Part shown: piece after piece, positions 7,667-16,244 of the stretch | Layout of the letters: every line of letters begins with the position of its first letter | Numbering within the stretch: the stretch's first letter is position 1 | Assembly (NCBI GenBank): GCA_005116745.1 | Contig: SWDS01000010.1 | Coordinates: forward strand, 442,552 to 506,551 | Direction of reading: 5' to 3' | Length of the DNA stretch: 64,000 nucleotides | From: Nitrospira sp. | GTDB taxonomy: Bacteria; Nitrospirota; Nitrospiria; Nitrospirales; Nitrospiraceae | Position numbers and translations under genes: made by a program | The notes under the pieces: generated by a model | Told to the model about the DNA's origin: nothing | Seen by the model: the letters and a program-made list of their open reading frames with translations, nothing else | Database searches by the model: none

Positions 7667-8758
7667 ATGATGCATCGCGTGCTTGTCCTCGGTGCCGGCA
7701 AGATCGGGTCTCTGATCGCCTGTCTCCTGAATCAGCGTGGCCAGTACGAGGTTCATCTGGGTGACATGGCCTTGGATGCGCCGAAGCATCTGGTCGAAGA
7801 GCTCGGTTTGGAACGGGTCACCCCCTGTCTGCTGGACGTCCTGCATCCGGATGCCGTTGGCACCTATCTCTCAGCGCATCGATTCGATGCGGTGCTCTCA
7901 AGTCTCCCCTATTTCTGTAATCCGACCGTGGCCGGTCTGGCCCTGACCCATCATCTGCACTACTTCGACCTGACGGAAGACGTCGAGGTCACGAATCAAA
8001 TCAAGGTCTTGAGCACAGGTGCCACGCAGGCTTTTATGCCGCAATGTGGGCTGGCGCCAGGCTTTATCAGTATTGTGGCGCATGAGCTCATGACGCATTT
8101 TGAAACGCTGGATACGGTTAAGATGCGGGTGGGCGCGCTGCCGGTCCATCCCAGTAATGCGCTCAAGTATTCGCTCACCTGGTCGACCGATGGGCTCATC
8201 AATGAATATGGCAATGTGTGCTACGGCATCGAACAAGGCGAGAAAGTCCCACTGCAACCGCTCGAAGGGTACGAAACGATCGAGCTGGACGGGCTGCTGT
8301 ACGAAGCCTTCAATACATCAGGTGGATTGGGTACTTTGGCCGACAGCTACGCGGGAAACGTTCGAACCATGAATTACAAGACTCTCCGATATCCCGGCCA
8401 CTGTGAAAAAATACAACTGTTGATGAAGGACCTCAAGCTCAACGAAGATCGAGGGACTCTGAAGCGTGTGCTCGAACATGCCGTTCCCCAGACCCTTCAG
8501 GACGTCGTCTTGGTCTATGCCTCGGTCACGGGCAAGAACGAGGATGGGTTCTTTGAGGAGAATTATGTGAAAAAAGTGTATCCGCAATGTATCAAGGGAA
8601 GGCTCTGGTCGGCGATACAAGTGACGACCGCATCGAGTGTCTGCTGTGTCATGGATCTTGTGTTGACCCATCCATCGGCGTACCATGGATTCGTCACTCA
8701 GGAATCCGTATTACTGAAAGATTTCTTGGCGAATGATTTTGGAGCCTGCTTCCGATGA
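7667..8758 (+). CDS. Saccharopine dehydrogenase / lysine 6-dehydrogenase-like oxidoreductase
   Basis: A 363-residue protein starting with a Rossmann fold: VLVLGAGKIGSLIA (GAGKIG at about residues 9-14, the dinucleotide loop). A C-terminal saccharopine-dehydrogenase-type catalytic domain follows, including QCGLAPGF and the SGGLGT segment. Members of this size act as NAD-linked lysine epsilon-dehydrogenases, giving allysine (piperideine-6-carboxylate), or as saccharopine dehydrogenases. It overlaps the next gene by 4 bp (ATGA), and the ALDH7-type product of that gene would oxidise 2-aminoadipate semialdehyde. That context favours a lysine-degrading role; it is inference, and a reductase role on another amino acid is possible. 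Confidence 0.82.
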   Translation: MMHRVLVLGAGKIGSLIACLLNQRGQYEVHLGDMALDAPKHLVEELGLERVTPCLLDVLHPDAVGTYLSAHRFDAVLSSLPYFCNPTVAGLALTHHLHYFDLTEDVEVTNQIKVLSTGATQAFMPQCGLAPGFISIVAHELMTHFETLDTVKMRVGALPVHPSNALKYSLTWSTDGLINEYGNVCYGIEQGEKVPLQPLEGYETIELDGLLYEAFNTSGGLGTLADSYAGNVRTMNYKTLRYPGHCEKIQLLMKDLKLNEDRGTLKRVLEHAVPQTLQDVVLVYASVTGKNEDGFFEENYVKKVYPQCIKGRLWSAIQVTTASSVCCVMDLVLTHPSAYHGFVTQESVLLKDFLANDFGACFR

Positions 8759-10284
8759 GCACGAGTCACACTGCGCTGAGAGACCTGGGTATCCAAGCCG
8801 TGAATTCTGGGGGGAGCACCGGCAGTAGTTGGTGGTCCGGTCGTAATGATGGGTCTCTCCTCCCCTCGATTAATCCTTCTACTGGTGAGCAGATTGCCGG
8901 CGTTTATCCCTGTTCGCCAGAGGATTACGAACGGATTGTAAAAGAATCGTGTGAAGCGTTCCGTGCCTGGAGGATGGTTCCTGCACCGAAACGTGGCGAG
9001 ATTGTTCGGCGCATCGGCCAAGCGCTCCGTGAGAAGAAGGATCAATTGGGCACGCTCGTCTCTCTGGAAGTCGGCAAGATCAAGGCAGAGGGCGATGGCG
9101 AAGTCCAAGAAATGATCGATATGGCGGATTTCGCCGTCGGTCAATCTCGAATGCTCTACGGCGCCACGATGCAGTCTGAGCGCCCGGCCCACCGGATGAG
9201 CGAACAGTGGCATCCCTTAGGACCGGTCGGCGTGATCACCGCCTTCAATTTTCCAGTTGCTGTGTGGGCCTGGAATGCCTTTGTGGCTGCCATCGCCGGC
9301 GATACGGTCATCTGGAAACCGTCACCCAAGGCGCCCCTCTGTGCCGTGGCGGTGCAACAGATCTGCAATCGTGTGATGCAGCAACAGGGGTATGCCGGCA
9401 TTTTTTCGCTCTTCATCACCGACCAACCGGCCTTGACGGATAACATGGTGCAGGATCCCCGGTTGCCGCTGATTTCGTTCACGGGATCGGTGCCGGTTGG
9501 ACGCCGAGTCGCCGCCGCTGTCGGTCAGCGATTGGGACGCACGCTGCTCGAACTCAGCGGTAACAATGCCGTCATCGTCGATGAGACCGCCGACTTGGAC
9601 ATGGCTGTCCGCGCGATTGTGTTCGGTGCCGTCGGGACTGCGGGGCAACGATGCACGACAACCAGGCGTCTCATTGTCCATGAATCGCGCTGTGAGGAGC
9701 TCGTCGGCAGACTCGTGAAGGCCTATGCTCAAGTGCAGATCGGTAATCCTCTCGACAAAGAAGTGCTCATGGGGCCGCTCATCGACCAGGTGGCGGTGGA
9801 GGGCTATCGCACTGCGCTGGACGAGATTAAGAAAGAGGATGGCCAGATTCTTTGCGGTGGCCACGTCCTGAGCCGAGCTGGATTTTTCGTTGAGCCCACG
9901 ATTGTGCGTGCACAGAACCACTGGCCTGTCGTACAACGCGAAACCTTTGCACCGATTCTGTATATCATGACCTTTCAGACGATCGATGAGGCGATTCAGA
10001 TGCAGAACGACGTGCCTCAGGGACTCTCCTCCGCCATGTTTTCCAATCATCTGCGTCATGGCGAACGGTTTATCTCCGCGGCCGGCAGCGATTGCGGCAT
10101 CGCCAATATCAATATCGGAACATCAGGAGCCGAGATCGGCGGGGCATTTGGCGGAGAGAAGGAAACAGGGGGAGGCCGCGAAGCGGGTTCGGATTCCTGG
10201 AAAGCCTATATGCGTCGCCAGACTAACACAGTCAACTGGGGAGCGGAACTCCCGCTGGCTCAAGGCATTAAGTTTGGATCGTAA
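8755..10284 (+). CDS. ALDH7-type aldehyde dehydrogenase (probable 2-aminoadipate semialdehyde dehydrogenase)
   Basis: A 509-residue NAD(P)-dependent aldehyde dehydrogenase, full length for the family. The catalytic Cys300 lies in TAGQRCTTTRR and the general base Glu266 in LLELSGNNAVIV. The cofactor segment FTGSVPVGRRVA and the C-terminal GGAFGGEKETGGGREAGSDSWK are typical of the antiquitin/ALDH7 branch, which oxidises 2-aminoadipate-6-semialdehyde (or cyclic P6C) to 2-aminoadipate. It is translationally coupled to the upstream dehydrogenase (ATGA overlap) and is followed 7 bp later by a VOC-fold gene, forming a compact operon. The family subtype is read from these motifs; the substrate is inferred from context. 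Confidence 0.88.
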   Translation: MSTSHTALRDLGIQAVNSGGSTGSSWWSGRNDGSLLPSINPSTGEQIAGVYPCSPEDYERIVKESCEAFRAWRMVPAPKRGEIVRRIGQALREKKDQLGTLVSLEVGKIKAEGDGEVQEMIDMADFAVGQSRMLYGATMQSERPAHRMSEQWHPLGPVGVITAFNFPVAVWAWNAFVAAIAGDTVIWKPSPKAPLCAVAVQQICNRVMQQQGYAGIFSLFITDQPALTDNMVQDPRLPLISFTGSVPVGRRVAAAVGQRLGRTLLELSGNNAVIVDETADLDMAVRAIVFGAVGTAGQRCTTTRRLIVHESRCEELVGRLVKAYAQVQIGNPLDKEVLMGPLIDQVAVEGYRTALDEIKKEDGQILCGGHVLSRAGFFVEPTIVRAQNHWPVVQRETFAPILYIMTFQTIDEAIQMQNDVPQGLSSAMFSNHLRHGERFISAAGSDCGIANINIGTSGAEIGGAFGGEKETGGGREAGSDSWKAYMRRQTNTVNWGAELPLAQGIKFGS

Positions 10285-10291
10285 ATGAGGT

Positions 10292-10894
10292 GTGACCATG
10301 GATCAGACCCAAAAACTTGATGATCTCATGGAGCGGATGGTTGCCGACTATCTGGCGCGTAATCGTGCCGCCACGGTGCTGAAGGTGATGCTCGATGAAA
10401 CCGGTGTGGGATTTTCTCCTCTCATTGATCATGTCACACTTCGAACGTTCGATATTGACCGGGGTGCTGAACCATTCGTACAGCTAGGTTACAGCTATGA
10501 TGAGACCTTGCAGTACGACGATTGGTACGCAAAGGTCTATCGGAAGCCGGGCTACCCGGCGCTCTTTGTCGACCAGGCCTATCCGGATGAACGAGGCAAG
10601 ACCAGCATTATTCCCGGGTGGGTCAATAAATTCGGTGACAAGGTCTTTCACCACGTTGCCGTTCGTGTGGAGGACATCGACCACGCAGTGGCCCGGCTCA
10701 AACAGAAAGGTGTGGTATTTGCCGGCAACATCGTCGGAGCTCCGGGAGACCATCTCCGACAGATTTTTTCTTCTCCGGAGATGGTTGACGGCCAACCATT
10801 CTCTGTCTTGGAATTGGCGGAACGACACCGAGGCTACCTCGGCTTCCTCCCTCCACAAGCCGACAGCCTGATGAAATCTTCTGCCGGGCGCTAA
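10292..10894 (+). CDS. VOC-fold protein, candidate short HglS-like 2-oxoadipate dioxygenase/decarboxylase
   Basis: A 200-residue protein with two glyoxalase/VOC-type beta-alpha-beta modules. Three residues sit where VOC metal ligands are expected: His47 in LIDHVTLRTFD, His121 in VFHHVAVRVEDID and Glu174 in SVLELAER, a 2-His-1-Glu iron or divalent-metal site. DUF1338/HglS enzymes, which turn 2-oxoadipate into 2-hydroxyglutarate, use such a triad but are roughly twice as long. The gene follows the ALDH7 gene by 7 bp, the position in a lysine pathway where that step would be needed. The metal-site reading is direct; the reaction is inferred from context. It could also be a glyoxalase-like or extradiol enzyme. 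Confidence 0.65.
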   Translation: MTMDQTQKLDDLMERMVADYLARNRAATVLKVMLDETGVGFSPLIDHVTLRTFDIDRGAEPFVQLGYSYDETLQYDDWYAKVYRKPGYPALFVDQAYPDERGKTSIIPGWVNKFGDKVFHHVAVRVEDIDHAVARLKQKGVVFAGNIVGAPGDHLRQIFSSPEMVDGQPFSVLELAERHRGYLGFLPPQADSLMKSSAGR

Positions 10895-10986
10895 ACCGTT
10901 CTACTACGTTCGGCGCACGCAGGTCTTGAGCAACACGAAATTTACGTGGATGAAGCCCCCTACTGTTTGCTGATCGTCATCAGCTG

Positions 10987-12591
10987 CTACCCCATGTCCC
11001 GCAGCACATGATCGGGATTCCGATCTCGTGCGATGGTTTTCATGAGCTGATCGCCGAAGAGGACGACGACTCGATCCCGGTGGTCCTTCACCATCATTGA
11101 GGCCGATGGTGACTTGAATGTGGCTGGGTCGCCGTTCAGCCAGGCACTGCAGGTAAAGGGTAGCGCATCCAGAATGGTGTCCACACGGTATTCGTGGCGC
11201 AGTCGATATTGCAATACGTCAAACTGGAGACGGCCGACCGCAGCAACCAACGCTTCCTGATCATTGAGACTCCGCATGATCTGCACCGTCCCCTCTTGCG
11301 CCATCTGGGACAGGCCCTTGTCGAATGCTTTGCGTTTTCCAACGTCAGTCGGTCGAAGACGGGCAAATATTTCCGGCTGAAACTGCGGCAGAGGTTTGAA
11401 GTTGAATCCGCCCGTCAGCGATACCGTATCGCCGATCGTGAAGATACCGGGGTTGATGATCCCGATAATATCGCCTGGGTACGCCTCCTCTACTGTGCTC
11501 CGTTCCTGCGCCACTAGGCTATGCGGACGCGAGAGCCGAATGTCTCGCCCCAGCCGATGATGTTTCACCACCATATCGCGCTCAAATCGGCCTGAACAGA
11601 CTCGAAGGAACGCGGTACTGTCACGATGCTTGGGGTTCATGTTGGCTTGCAGCTTGAACACATAGGCGCTGAACGGCCTGTCGATCGGTTCCACCGACAT
11701 CTCTGCTCCGTCCTCGCGGTTCGCCTGCCTTGCCCCAGGACTCGGGGCCAATTCCACAAACGCGTCCAGAAATCTCTCGATCCCAAAGTTGGTCAGTGCC
11801 GATGCAAAAAAAACAGGGGTAATGTCACCTTGCAGAAACTGTTCACGCGTAAAGGGATTGCCGGCGATGTCCAAGAGATCCAAATCGTGCTGGACCTGGT
11901 CCATGGTTTCTTGCGAGACACGACCTGTGACATCGAGTTCGGCGAGCGGCAAGGTCTGCGTCGTCACTTTCGAGGCCCCACCATGCGCGGTCTTGCTGAA
12001 CAGCTGCACCTGGTTGTCGGCCCTGGTCACGATGCCGACAAAGTCGCTGCCTGACCCGATCGGCCAATTGACCGCACTCGCATGAATGCTCAAGGCTTGT
12101 TCCACTTCCGTCATGAGATCCAGTGGCGGCCGTCCTGGCTGGTCCATTTTGTTGATCAAAGTGAGGACGGGAATGCGCCGCAGCCGGCACACCGCAAAGA
12201 GTTTGCGCGTTTGGGCCTCCACGCCCTTGGCTGCATCGATCACCATAATCGCGCTGTCAGCCGCCGTGAGGGTGCGATAGGTATCTTCTGAGAAATCCTG
12301 GTGCCCGGGCGTATCGAGCAAATTCATGACGGCGCCTTTATAAGGAAATTGCATGGCTGAGGCGGTGATGGAGATCCCGCGTTCCTGCTCCATGCCCATC
12401 CAATCCGATGCCGTACTCTTTCCGCCCTTGCGTCCACGAACCATCCCAGCTGTGCGGATAAGCCCGGAGTAGAGCAGGAGCTTTTCCGTCAACGTCGTCT
12501 TTCCGGCGTCCGGATGACTGATGATGGCAAAGGTGCGCCGTCGCCCTGTGGCGGCCGTCAGTTCTGTTGAGGGAGTCGTCTCAGTCGTCAT
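10987..12591 (-). CDS. prfC: Peptide chain release factor 3
   Basis: A 534-residue translational GTPase, close to the E. coli length of 529. It contains G1 SHPDAGKTT (25-33), the RF3 segment GRKGGKSTASDWM, the switch region EQERGISI, G3 DTPGHQDFSEDTY and G4 NKMD, followed by EF-G-like domains II and III. RF3 binds the post-termination ribosome and, through GTP exchange and hydrolysis, releases RF1 or RF2. It is convergent with the VOC gene (92 bp apart). Nothing is missing from the catalytic motifs. Confidence 0.95.
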   Translation of the reverse strand: MTTETTPSTELTAATGRRRTFAIISHPDAGKTTLTEKLLLYSGLIRTAGMVRGRKGGKSTASDWMGMEQERGISITASAMQFPYKGAVMNLLDTPGHQDFSEDTYRTLTAADSAIMVIDAAKGVEAQTRKLFAVCRLRRIPVLTLINKMDQPGRPPLDLMTEVEQALSIHASAVNWPIGSGSDFVGIVTRADNQVQLFSKTAHGGASKVTTQTLPLAELDVTGRVSQETMDQVQHDLDLLDIAGNPFTREQFLQGDITPVFFASALTNFGIERFLDAFVELAPSPGARQANREDGAEMSVEPIDRPFSAYVFKLQANMNPKHRDSTAFLRVCSGRFERDMVVKHHRLGRDIRLSRPHSLVAQERSTVEEAYPGDIIGIINPGIFTIGDTVSLTGGFNFKPLPQFQPEIFARLRPTDVGKRKAFDKGLSQMAQEGTVQIMRSLNDQEALVAAVGRLQFDVLQYRLRHEYRVDTILDALPFTCSAWLNGDPATFKSPSASMMVKDHRDRVVVLFGDQLMKTIARDRNPDHVLRDMG

Positions 12592-12637
12592 AATTGGAGG
12601 CGCAGCATACCATATCGCATGTCAAAGCGGATGATCA

Positions 12638-13171
12638 TCAGAAGCGCATCGAATTGGAGAGATATTCATACCCGGCCCGTTCCACAGCCCGACGGACGGC
12701 ACTGAGCACAGCCGGAGTATCCGAATGTGGTAGCACCGCCACGGCTGGGGCGGCACGGAGTTTCGCCATCAGATTCTCCGTCTCAGCGCCCACCAACTTG
12801 TCGCAGGTGGCGTACAAACCGTCTCGGCCTTCCTCGACCTTGTTGTGCTTCGTCAAGATCGAGCGTAGTGCCGCGATGAGTTCGGGCGTGGGAGTGGGCA
12901 TGAGTAAAGCCGCAATGGCCCCATGGTCGAGTCGAAGCGTTGCCGCAATCGACAGCGGTGTGCCCCCGTTTGCTCGCTGTGCCGCAGGTAGGAGAATCTT
13001 CTCCTCCATCCCAATATGGCGAAGCAGCCCGGCTCGAAACTCATCATACTGTCCCTGCTCGATCCGGCTCTCAGAGGCCAGGGCTTTGTTGAGGAGTTCC
13101 TCTAGTCGTCGGTGGTCGTCTTCGAGAAACCTCGCGACAGGGCCTGATGATGGATGTGTGTCTGGTTCCAT
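12638..13171 (-). CDS. Hemerythrin-like (HHE domain) protein
   Basis: A 177-residue all-helical protein of the hemerythrin/HHE type. Histidine and acidic positions spaced as in a di-iron four-helix bundle are visible: DDHRRLEELL near residue 18, RHIGMEEKILLPA near 51, RLDHGAIAAL near 80, and KHNKVEEGRDGLY near 108. Such proteins bind O2, NO or iron, or act as redox sensors. The C-terminal third (DTPAVLSAVRRAVERAGYEYLS) lacks ligands. It lies directly downstream of two small membrane-protein genes on the same strand, with a 240-bp gap. Confidence 0.8.
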   Translation of the reverse strand: MEPDTHPSSGPVARFLEDDHRRLEELLNKALASESRIEQGQYDEFRAGLLRHIGMEEKILLPAAQRANGGTPLSIAATLRLDHGAIAALLMPTPTPELIAALRSILTKHNKVEEGRDGLYATCDKLVGAETENLMAKLRAAPAVAVLPHSDTPAVLSAVRRAVERAGYEYLSNSMRF

Positions 13172-13410
13172 TGACTGCTGCTGCTCAGTTGAAAACTTTC
13201 ACAAGTCACCCTTCCCCCGTTGCCTTTGTTAGGGAATGATTGGAAGGGCAAATTTCCGAGTACGGTGCTTCAAAGAATACAGCCGAACGAGGTGCAAATT
13301 CCACAGGTGTTCGTCGGACTTGGGAATCAAACGGTTCCCGTTCGGATGAAGCAGTTGCATCCCCGCCTCAAAAGGTTGGTCCGCAAGATCCGGAAGGCGA
13401 GCGGGGAATC

Positions 13411-13623
13411 TCAGTGCCACATGGCTGGTGCGCAGGCCATGAAGACGGAGGCCACAAGAATGAGAATGGCGCCGAGGAAGGACGAGGTGAGCGAGAAGGG
13501 CCCATATGATTGGAATGGCGGTCGTCGCGTGTGAGGAAATCGCATGAGGCAAAAGGTGATGAAGGACGATCCCGCTCCGATGAGTATCAGTAGAATGTGT
13601 CCGGAGTCTATCATGCCGGTCAC
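13411..13623 (-). CDS. Small two-TM membrane protein
   Basis: A 70-residue protein with two hydrophobic helices (SGHILLILIGAGSSFITFCLM, and LGAILILVASVFMACAP near the end) joined by a short basic loop (RFPHTRRPPFQ). It starts 9 bp after the stop of the next gene upstream on the same strand (13632-13952), so the two are probably co-transcribed. No family is recognised. The length and clean helix pattern favour a real gene, but another frame (13229-13552) overlaps it on the same strand. Confidence 0.5.
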   Translation of the reverse strand: MTGMIDSGHILLILIGAGSSFITFCLMRFPHTRRPPFQSYGPFSLTSSFLGAILILVASVFMACAPAMWH

Positions 13624-13631
13624 GTCCTCGC

Positions 13632-13952
13632 TTATGTCAGGACATAGGTAAGCCCTGCCCCACCGATGAGCAAGAAGATCAGCCAGCGAAGCAAACCCTC
13701 TTGCGCATCCGCTTGAGTTTCGTCGATTCGATTCTTGAGGGCTGGCTGTGCCTGGAGATACGTCTCGATCACATCCTTGGCTTCATGTAATCCGATGTTC
13801 CGCTCAAGACGAACCAGTTTGATGGCGTCCATCCTGTGACCTTGCCACAGTGCGGCCATCGCTGCTGGTGAAAGCGTGAGATTCTGTGGAGGAACTGTCG
13901 GGACTTCGGAGATGGAAGGCTGAAGTGATGACGGAAGCATAGGCTGAAACAC
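13632..13952 (-). CDS. L7/L12 C-terminal-domain-like protein with C-terminal TM helix
   Basis: A 106-residue protein. The middle part (residues about 36-66) follows the pattern of the ribosomal protein L7/L12 C-terminal domain: KLVRLERNIGLHEAKDVIETYL compares with the KAVRE-TGLGLKEAKDLV signature. A single hydrophobic helix, WLIFLLIGGAGLTYVL, ends the protein. The first 30 residues are Pro- and Ser-rich. Small membrane-anchored L7/L12-like proteins of this kind are found outside ribosomes and have no established function. It is likely co-transcribed with the two-TM gene downstream. Confidence 0.65.
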   Translation of the reverse strand: MFQPMLPSSLQPSISEVPTVPPQNLTLSPAAMAALWQGHRMDAIKLVRLERNIGLHEAKDVIETYLQAQPALKNRIDETQADAQEGLLRWLIFLLIGGAGLTYVLT

Positions 13953-14097
13953 AGCCTAGCACCATCGTGTGAGCGACCGAAGGGAAACCGAAGAATTGAC
14001 GAGAGGGATCGATGGTCCACGCACCCCACCCGTCTAAATTTCTTCTCTTGCTTCGTATTTTTGAGGCCTAGTCGTAGGATGTTTATCGGAGGTGTGT

Positions 14098-14937
14098 GTG
14101 TATCTTCGATTGTTCTCAATCCTATTGGCAACCCTCATGGAGAGTTTCTGGGAGACGGCTGGTATTGCCGAGACAACCAGAACCACGAACGAGCTCATTG
14201 GGCCTGTTCGTAGTGTGACGATTAAGAAACTGGGCTACTCCGCAACGGAAAACTACGATCGTGCCGGTCACCTTATCGAAGCTGTCATCGACATGGCCCA
14301 TGCCAATACGGCCACGTATTCCCTGTTTCGGTACGACCAGGCTGGCCATCTCCAAGAAGAACTCGTGCTCGATTCCAGCGGGAGACTCATACTTCGAAAA
14401 CAGATTGTGTATGCTCAAGACGCAGAGGGCCGTGACAGTGCGTCTGTGACGACCTCGGAGAACGGTGGTTTTCAGCATGCTGAGTTTTCTCTGTACGACC
14501 AGCATGGCCACCTCGCGGAACAATTGTGGGTCGACGATTCGATCGCCTACAAGAGTCTGTTTGACGTATTCGGGCGGCGCATTTATTCCGCTCGGTATAG
14601 TAAGGGTGAGCTGTTCAGTGAGTTGAAACACCAATATGACGCGTGGGGACGGCTACGTGAGCTCGTTATTTACAATGGGCACGGGACTATGGCTGGTCGG
14701 GTCGCGAACGACTATGACGACAGGGGAAGGCGGGTGCGAGCGACGACCGAAGCGTTTGACCAGGATCAGCAACAGAAGTGGATCACCACCTATGAGTATG
14801 ATGACATGGGCAACTGGATCAAAGAAGTGACCGCAGAACACTCGTCTCCGTTACCGAACGCGACGGCTTCCGCTCTTTCGCTCGTGCAAGAACGTCTGAT
14901 TCAGTACTACCCTCTCACCGAGAATACGACTCCATAA
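14098..14937 (+). CDS. Secreted YD/RHS-repeat-like protein
   Basis: About 279 residues from the GTG at 14098, chosen because GGAGG lies five bases upstream (a GTG at 14092 overlaps that site). A signal peptide (LRLFSILLATLMESF, cleavage near GIAE) leads into at least six repeats of the YDxxGxLxE type: YDRAGHLIE, YDQAGHLQE, YDQHGHLAE, FDVFGRRIY, YDAWGRLRE, YDDRGRRVR and YDDMGNWIK. These resemble the YD repeats of RHS and teneurin proteins, which build a beta-barrel or shell. At this length it is a free-standing fragment-sized shell without a toxin tip, presumably extracytoplasmic. Function unknown. Confidence 0.7.
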   Translation: MYLRLFSILLATLMESFWETAGIAETTRTTNELIGPVRSVTIKKLGYSATENYDRAGHLIEAVIDMAHANTATYSLFRYDQAGHLQEELVLDSSGRLILRKQIVYAQDAEGRDSASVTTSENGGFQHAEFSLYDQHGHLAEQLWVDDSIAYKSLFDVFGRRIYSARYSKGELFSELKHQYDAWGRLRELVIYNGHGTMAGRVANDYDDRGRRVRATTEAFDQDQQQKWITTYEYDDMGNWIKEVTAEHSSPLPNATASALSLVQERLIQYYPLTENTTP

Positions 14938-15142
14938 GAACTGCTCCTCCATCGAGTTCAGCCAGGCACGTCTTGGGGACCTGACTCGTAAGGTCTGAGC
15001 GTTTCACTCAGAGCTATGAGGGGAGGTCTCGAGGCATGGTCTTATCGCCGCAGAGAAACGAACAGGCTGCTTCTCAGGCTCTCACCACGCGCACGGAACA
15101 CGTGTGGCTCAGAACCGGGTCAGGCGAAGGTGGAATAGTCAG

Positions 15143-15583
15143 TTACACCACAGACAGGCTGTGGTCACGACGAAATGCGGGAGCGTTGTGGGAAGGAACT
15201 GATCCCTGTTCTTGTTGTTGACGGAACGCGGATATGGCAATGGTTTTCTCGATATGTGTAAGACCGGGAACTTGAGAAGCGGCTCGTTCAAACTCAAATA
15301 GAGTCACATTCTTCTGACTACGAAGCCATTGAAGGAATGGTTTCCAGACTGGATCAAAGTGATGGAACCACCAGTCTGGCGATGTATTTTCTACTACGTC
15401 TTCCCTTGATGACGTTTGTAAGGCCTGAAGTTGTGGCATGGGGCCACTAGCCACCCCACTCTGATGAGACTTTATGGCCATTAGCCGATGTAGAAGAACA
15501 ATTCGTTCGTTCCGTCTTAGGTTATCCACAATTTCCCCATACCGCTCCATACCACACACTGCATTGCTTGAAGTGTTAAGCAA
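15143..15583 (-). CDS. Hypothetical protein, uncertain
   Basis: A 146-residue frame with plausible soluble composition: a helical N-terminus (VDNLRRNERIVLLHRLMA) and a compact C-terminal part (WWFHHFDPVWKPFLQWL, then THIEKTIAISAFRQQQ). No family is recognised, no strong ribosome binding site is visible, and the flanking sequence is gene-poor. I list it because it is the only plausible gene in about 1.3 kb. Confidence 0.35.
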   Translation of the reverse strand: MLNTSSNAVCGMERYGEIVDNLRRNERIVLLHRLMAIKSHQSGVASGPMPQLQALQTSSREDVVENTSPDWWFHHFDPVWKPFLQWLRSQKNVTLFEFERAASQVPGLTHIEKTIAISAFRQQQEQGSVPSHNAPAFRRDHSLSVV

Positions 15584-16206
15584 TTCAGGTGCCCAATCTG
15601 TAATATTTCTGTTTGCTAATGTATTGTGAGATATTTCTACTGAGGGTAAGTGACTCGACTGTATGAAATACTAGCCATATGTATTACTTTAGAACGCTCA
15701 TTTAATTCACGTTTGACGCCTCGTTTCAAATTGAGCAGACTCATTGCTCCGATGAGATAAGAGAATGGCCTATGTTCTTGGGAGTCTGACGCCGATTCTG
15801 TTTCGCTCAGGATGATGTTATGCCAATATGAACTGTTTCGTTATGGGACACTCGTACTAATTATAAAAAATCGATATGATCCATAATCATCGTCTAATCT
15901 GAAGTGCGTACCACATGGAATACGAATGATCATGAAGACGTACCTAGATGTTGCGGACAACTCATCTTCTTCATAGTGTTTCATCATGAAACACTTCTCA
16001 AGTATATGCGGTTCGGCGAGTCAACCTTTTCAAGCACAAACAAATGTCTGTTGAAATTAGGCCTTGACACGATCCATAACAGATCTTGCTGTATTGCATG
16101 GAAGACAGAGGGAATTGACTGATTGCCGTCTTGAATTGTAAATGAGTCAAACCTCCCCTCGATTATTACTGAGTAGATCTACTGGAGGAAGGAAAATCTT
16201 TTGTAA
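15584..16206. other. AT-rich gene-poor region with a 21-bp palindrome
   Basis: About 620 bp, visibly more AT-rich than the surrounding DNA, with no supported gene (the frame at 15904-16122 has no domain and no good start). It holds the palindrome at 15975-15995. The composition shift suggests regulatory DNA or a foreign remnant. Confidence 0.45.
15975..15995. promoter_or_regulatory. 21-bp palindrome (operator-like)
   Basis: AGTGTTTCAT, a central C, then ATGAAACACT: ten-base arms that are perfect reverse complements. A one-base centre cannot form a good RNA loop, so a dimeric protein-binding site is likelier than a terminator. No adjacent promoter or regulator was recognised. Confidence 0.4.
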
Positions 16207-16244
16207 TGCACCAGCTCTGCGAGTTGGTTAAGAGAGCTGGTGCA
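16207..16244 (-). terminator. Stem-loop at the end of the sigma-54 activator gene
   Basis: TGCACCAGCTCT (16207-16218) and AGAGCTGGTGCA (16233-16244) are perfect 12-base arms with a 14-base loop. The stop codon of the leftward gene (16228-16230) lies in the loop, so the stem encodes the last residues. On the minus strand it is followed by TTACAAAAGATTTT, which is only moderately T-rich. It may serve as a terminator or 3'-end stabiliser. Confidence 0.45.

Noticed and set aside
9322-10059. A 245-codon minus-strand frame opposite the ALDH7 gene.
   Set aside because: Shadow of a gene with clear catalytic motifs on the plus strand.
13229-13552. A 107-codon minus-strand frame overlapping the two-TM protein gene.
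   Set aside because: Parts look protein-like, but it overlaps a better candidate, has no ribosome binding site, and no family match came to mind.
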